A DNA stretch of 64,000 nt from Streptomyces antimycoticus (GTDB lineage: Bacteria > Actinomycetota > Actinomycetes > Streptomycetales > Streptomycetaceae), in the NCBI RefSeq assembly GCF_005405925.1, contig NZ_BJHV01000001.1, positions 2,046,001 through 2,110,000 of the forward strand. The letters run 5' to 3'. The notes under the pieces were generated by a model, which was not told the origin of the DNA, did no database searches, and saw only the letters and a program-made list of their open reading frames with translations. The first letter of the stretch is position 1. The number at the start of each line of letters is the position of its first letter. Positions 61,225 to 64,000 of this stretch are shown piece after piece. Position numbers and translations under genes: made by a program.

Positions 61225-62289
61225 TCAGTCCGCCAGGGCCCGGCGGTAGACCGCTGGATCGACGTTGCCGCCCGATGCCACGAGTGCCACGGTCCTGCCC
61301 CGTACGTCCACCTTCCCGGACAGCAGGGCCGCCAGGGACGCGGCGCCGCCCGGCTCGACCACGATCTTGAGGAGGCGGTGGGCCGTGTTCATGGCGGCCA
61401 GGGCTTCCTCGTCGGTGACGGTCAGGCCGGTCACATCGTGGTGGCGCAGGACGGCCAGCGGGCGCGCACCGGCCGCCGGGCCGGAGATGGCGTCCATGAG
61501 GCCGCCGGGCGGGTGGGGGTTGGCGCATACGCGGCCGGTCGCCAGCGACCGGGCCATCTTGTCGAAACCCGCCGGTTCGACGATGTGGTGCGCCATGCCG
61601 GGGAACGCGTGGTGAAGCGCGGTGATCACACCGGCGGCCAGCCCGCCGCCACTGCAGTTCACCAGGACCACCTCCGGCGTCAGGCCCAGCTCGCGCGCCT
61701 GCTCGGCCATCTCAAGTCCGACCGTGCCCTGCCCGGCCATGACCCCGGGGTCGTCGAAGGGCGGGATCAGCGTCATGCCACGCGCCTCAAGGATCTTCCG
61801 GGCGACCTCTTCCCGGTCCTCGGTCCGCGGGTCGTACAGGACCGTCTCGGCGCCCCACCAGCGGCAGTTGTCGACCTTGATACGCGGGGCGTCCTGCGGC
61901 ATGACGATGACCGCGGGACAACCGGCGAGCCGAGCCGCGGCGGCCACGCCCTGCCCGTGGTTGCCGGCCGAGTAGGCCACGATCCCGGCCCGGCGCGCCT
62001 CCTCGTCCAGGGTGAGCAGGGCGTTGAGGGCCCCGCGCACCTTGAACGAGCCGGTCAGCTGCAGACATTCGGCCTTGACCAGGACGTGGGCGCCGACGAG
62101 CTCGTCCAGCATCGGGGAGTTCAGCAACGGCGTCCGGACCACGTGGCCGGCCAGGCGCCGCGCGGCCTCGTGGATGGCGTCCATGCCGAATCCGGGCACG
62201 ATGCCGTCCGCGACGGCCGCCACGTTCACTTCCGAGGGCTCGGGCGGACGCGCCCCCTGCTCCCCGGGTCGGTTGTCGATCTCGGACAA
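61225..62289 (-). CDS. PLP-dependent serine/threonine dehydratase-like protein
   Basis: A 354-residue fold-type II PLP enzyme. The PLP lysine is in LTGSFKVRGALN (about residue 84), the phosphate-binding Gly loop is VNCSGGGLAAG (near 187) and IVEPGGAASLAAL lies near 314. It resembles threonine dehydratase, serine racemase and hydroxyaspartate dehydratases without the ACT regulatory domain. The long start is TTG at 62289 with AGAGGA upstream; an ATG at 62187 is the alternative and would remove 34 residues of low conservation. Converges on the amidase pseudogene. Confidence 0.84.
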   Translation of the reverse strand: MSEIDNRPGEQGARPPEPSEVNVAAVADGIVPGFGMDAIHEAARRLAGHVVRTPLLNSPMLDELVGAHVLVKAECLQLTGSFKVRGALNALLTLDEEARRAGIVAYSAGNHGQGVAAAARLAGCPAVIVMPQDAPRIKVDNCRWWGAETVLYDPRTEDREEVARKILEARGMTLIPPFDDPGVMAGQGTVGLEMAEQARELGLTPEVVLVNCSGGGLAAGVITALHHAFPGMAHHIVEPAGFDKMARSLATGRVCANPHPPGGLMDAISGPAAGARPLAVLRHHDVTGLTVTDEEALAAMNTAHRLLKIVVEPGGAASLAALLSGKVDVRGRTVALVASGGNVDPAVYRRALAD

Positions 62290-62543
62290 CGGTGGGTGTC
62301 CTCTCGCATGGTCGGGGCGGGGTCCTGCACCGGCAGGGTACGCGCGTTGTTCTCCTTCCGCCCGTGTCGTCGGGGTGCGAACGCGCGGCGCACGGTGGCG
62401 GCCAGGCTGTCACGGTGGCGCTGCTGGTCAGCGGCGGGATCGCCCGTTGTCGCGGCGCAGGTGAGGCCGGCCGGTGACCAGGTCATGGCCGGCCCGCCCG
62501 GTCGCCCGGGAGACGACCGGGCAAGGCCGGCCCGGCGGTTGTG

Positions 62544-63152
62544 TCAGGCGGGCGGCCAGTTGCGCAGGGCTAGGTCGGCCACCTGCTGCAGGTCGTCGCG
62601 GGTGGCGCCGCCGGCGGCTTGGACGGCGATGCCGTTCGCCACGGTCATGAGGTAGCGGGCGAGCAGTTCGGGATCGGCGTCCGGGGGCAGATCGCCTTCG
62701 TCGACGGCCCGCTGGAACCGGTCACGGAGGTGGGAGACGCCCTCGTCGCGCCAGGCGACGAGGGCCTCGCGGGCGTTGCGCCCAGGGGCGCCGGCGGCAA
62801 GGGAGCCTTGGACTCCGAGGCATCCGGCGGGGCAGTCGGGGTGGGTGGTGGCCCGGACGGAGCCGCCCAGGAACGCGGTGGCCACCTGCCGGGCGGTCGG
62901 CTCCCGCAGGGCCCGGGCCGCGTACGAGGCGGGGCCTTCGGTGTAGCGCTCCAGCGCCCTGCGGAACAGGTCCTCCTTGTTGCCGAAGGCCGCGTACATG
63001 CTGGTACGCGTGATGCCCATGGCGCTGGTCAGGTCGGTGAGGCTGGCGCCTTCGTAGCCCTGTTCCCAGAAGACCCGCATGGCGCGTTCGAGGGCCTCGT
63101 CGGCGTCGAATCCTCGCGGCCGGCCGATCGACGCCTTCTGGTGCGTATCCAT
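62544..63152 (-). CDS. TetR-family regulator of the SDR gene
   Basis: A 202-residue TetR protein. The HTH reads GASLTDLTSAMGITRTSMYA with YAAFGNKEDLFRRAL (about residues 36-68), and the C-terminal domain has CPAGCLGVQGSLAAGAPGRN with two cysteines that may sense thiol-reactive compounds, as in the TetR_C_16-like group. ATG at 63152 (a GTG at 63161 is possible). It diverges from the SDR gene across paired operators. Confidence 0.9.
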   Translation of the reverse strand: MDTHQKASIGRPRGFDADEALERAMRVFWEQGYEGASLTDLTSAMGITRTSMYAAFGNKEDLFRRALERYTEGPASYAARALREPTARQVATAFLGGSVRATTHPDCPAGCLGVQGSLAAGAPGRNAREALVAWRDEGVSHLRDRFQRAVDEGDLPPDADPELLARYLMTVANGIAVQAAGGATRDDLQQVADLALRNWPPA

Positions 63153-63171
63153 GTCCCCCACTCTATCTCTT

Positions 63172-63223
63172 CCGCACCGGTCGGTACGGAAGTGCTATGG
63201 TCTTATTCAGTACCGATCGGTAC
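63172..63223. promoter_or_regulatory. Two operator-like sites between TetR and SDR
   Basis: CCGCACCGGTCGGTACGG (63172-63189) is an imperfect 18-bp dyad and GTACCGATCGGTAC (63210-63223) a perfect 14-bp palindrome; both share ACCG(G/A)TCGGTAC. They overlap the divergent promoters, and the second ends 23 bp before the SDR ATG. These are the expected binding sites of the adjacent TetR. Confidence 0.8.
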
Positions 63224-63246
63224 CGAAATCTAGGGAGGTCATCCTC

Positions 63247-63996
63247 ATGGGACAGCTCGAAGGCAAGACCGCCGTCGTGACCGGAGGCGGCACCGGCATC
63301 GGCCTGGCCACCGCCGTACGGCTGGCGGACGAGGGCGCGCACGTGTTCATCACCGGCCGGCGCCAGACCCAGCTGGACGTGGCCGTGGAGACCATCGGCT
63401 CGGCGAGGGCCACCGCGGTGGCGGGTGACATCTCGAACCTCGCCGACCTGGACCGGCTGTACGACACCGTCCGCGCCCGGGGCCGGGGGCTGGACGTGCT
63501 GTTCGCCAACGCCGCCGCCGCGTCGTTCGCGACACTGGAGCAAATCACCGAGGAACACTTCGACCAGACCTTCGACGTCAATGTGCGGGGCACACTGTTC
63601 ACCGTGCAGAAGGCACTGCCGCTGCTCAACGACGGCGCCTCGGTGATCCTCAACTCCTCGGTGCGCGCCGATGACGGTGTCGCGGCGTTCGGCACCTATG
63701 CGGCCTCCAAGGCGGCACTCCGATCCTTCTCCCGGACCTGGGCCAACGAGCTCAAGGACCGGAACATCCGGGTCAACGTGGTCTCCCCGGGCACCATCGA
63801 CACTCCTGGGCTCGACGGCGTGGTTGCCACGGCGGACACGCCCGTCACCAAGTCGCAGTTCGCCGCGGGTGTCCCGCTCGGCCGGATCGGACGCGCGGAC
63901 GAGGTCGCCAACGCGGTGGCCTTCCTCGCCTCCGAGCAGAGCAGCTTCATCCTCGGCGCCAACCTGTACGTCGACGGGGGTGAGAACCAGTTCTGA
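63247..63996 (+). CDS. Short-chain dehydrogenase/reductase
   Basis: A 249-residue classical SDR with all motifs: cofactor TGGGTGIG (about residues 12-19), NADPH-favouring TGRRQTQ after strand 2, FANAAAAS (NAG variant), catalytic Ser in LNSSVRAD, YAASK, and the C-terminal LGANLYVDGG. GGGAGGT precedes the ATG. Regulated by the divergent TetR. It uses NAD(P)H on an unknown carbonyl or alcohol; redox-type TetR/SDR pairs are common in actinobacteria. Confidence 0.92.
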   Translation: MGQLEGKTAVVTGGGTGIGLATAVRLADEGAHVFITGRRQTQLDVAVETIGSARATAVAGDISNLADLDRLYDTVRARGRGLDVLFANAAAASFATLEQITEEHFDQTFDVNVRGTLFTVQKALPLLNDGASVILNSSVRADDGVAAFGTYAASKAALRSFSRTWANELKDRNIRVNVVSPGTIDTPGLDGVVATADTPVTKSQFAAGVPLGRIGRADEVANAVAFLASEQSSFILGANLYVDGGENQF

Positions 63997-64000
63997 CCGC

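Overview
The window is very G+C-rich, uses GTG and TTG starts, has many 4-bp start/stop overlaps, and carries Streptomyces-type gene families (ROK, DeoR, LacI and TetR regulators, DUF4232 lipoproteins, an F420/PPOX-type enzyme, Tat and Sec exported hydrolases). It looks like an accessory, probably chromosome-arm region of a Streptomyces or close relative. No tRNA, rRNA, CRISPR array or ribosomal operon was seen.

Layout. 1-6.8 kb: a polyol/sugar-acid type catabolic locus. A four-gene minus-strand operon (HAD phosphatase, 2-hydroxyacid dehydrogenase, FGGY kinase, dihydroxyacetone-type kinase) diverges from a DeoR regulator and a polyol-permease-like MFS transporter, with a five-copy 18/19-bp repeat between them. 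7-14.9 kb: redox and small-molecule genes (alpha/beta hydrolase, DHFR-like reductase preceded by a perfect five-copy 19-bp array, flavodoxin-like protein, RraA-like protein, an LLM monooxygenase with its FMN reductase, a quinone-oxidoreductase-like MDR, a damaged aquaporin). 14.9-18.4 kb: two sister TetR regulators divergent from a DHA2-type drug exporter, with three operator-like repeats and a strong terminator. 18.4-19.4 kb: two gene remnants, one with a 55-bp micro-inversion.

19.5-30.4 kb: a coherent carbohydrate locus. Two inverting-glycosidase-like enzymes, a sugar isomerase/epimerase and an MDR dehydrogenase on the minus strand diverge from an ABC importer (binding protein plus two permeases), a ROK regulator and a Gfo/Idh oxidoreductase. 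30.4-34.9 kb: a membrane-anchored HTH protein bracketed by DUF4232 genes, a membrane protein and a DUF899-like protein. 35-37 kb: remains of a P450/ferredoxin-reductase system next to an intact TetR. 37-43.2 kb: an APH-type kinase, a serine hydrolase, an alpha/beta hydrolase and a rifampin phosphotransferase with an upstream 19-bp palindrome identical in form to the rifamycin-associated element. 43.4-46 kb: a regulator/SDR pair bracketed by two pieces of one IS5-type element. 46-51 kb: FAD monooxygenase, then MpaB-type oxygenase, polyprenyl synthase and a small partner protein (candidate terpenoid unit). 51-54.8 kb: PPOX enzyme, damaged MarR and peroxiredoxin genes, secreted hydrolase. 53.8-59.5 kb: LacI regulator with a perfect operator palindrome driving a secreted alpha-L-fucosidase-like protein and a GH28 enzyme. 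59.5-64 kb: YrdC-like protein, amidase pseudogene, serine/threonine dehydratase-like enzyme, and a TetR/SDR pair with paired operators.

About a dozen otherwise well-preserved genes are interrupted by a single-base loss, mostly in a short G/C (or A) run. This pattern suggests sequence errors more than real decay, and is kept apart here from the true remnants, which show large deletions or rearrangement.
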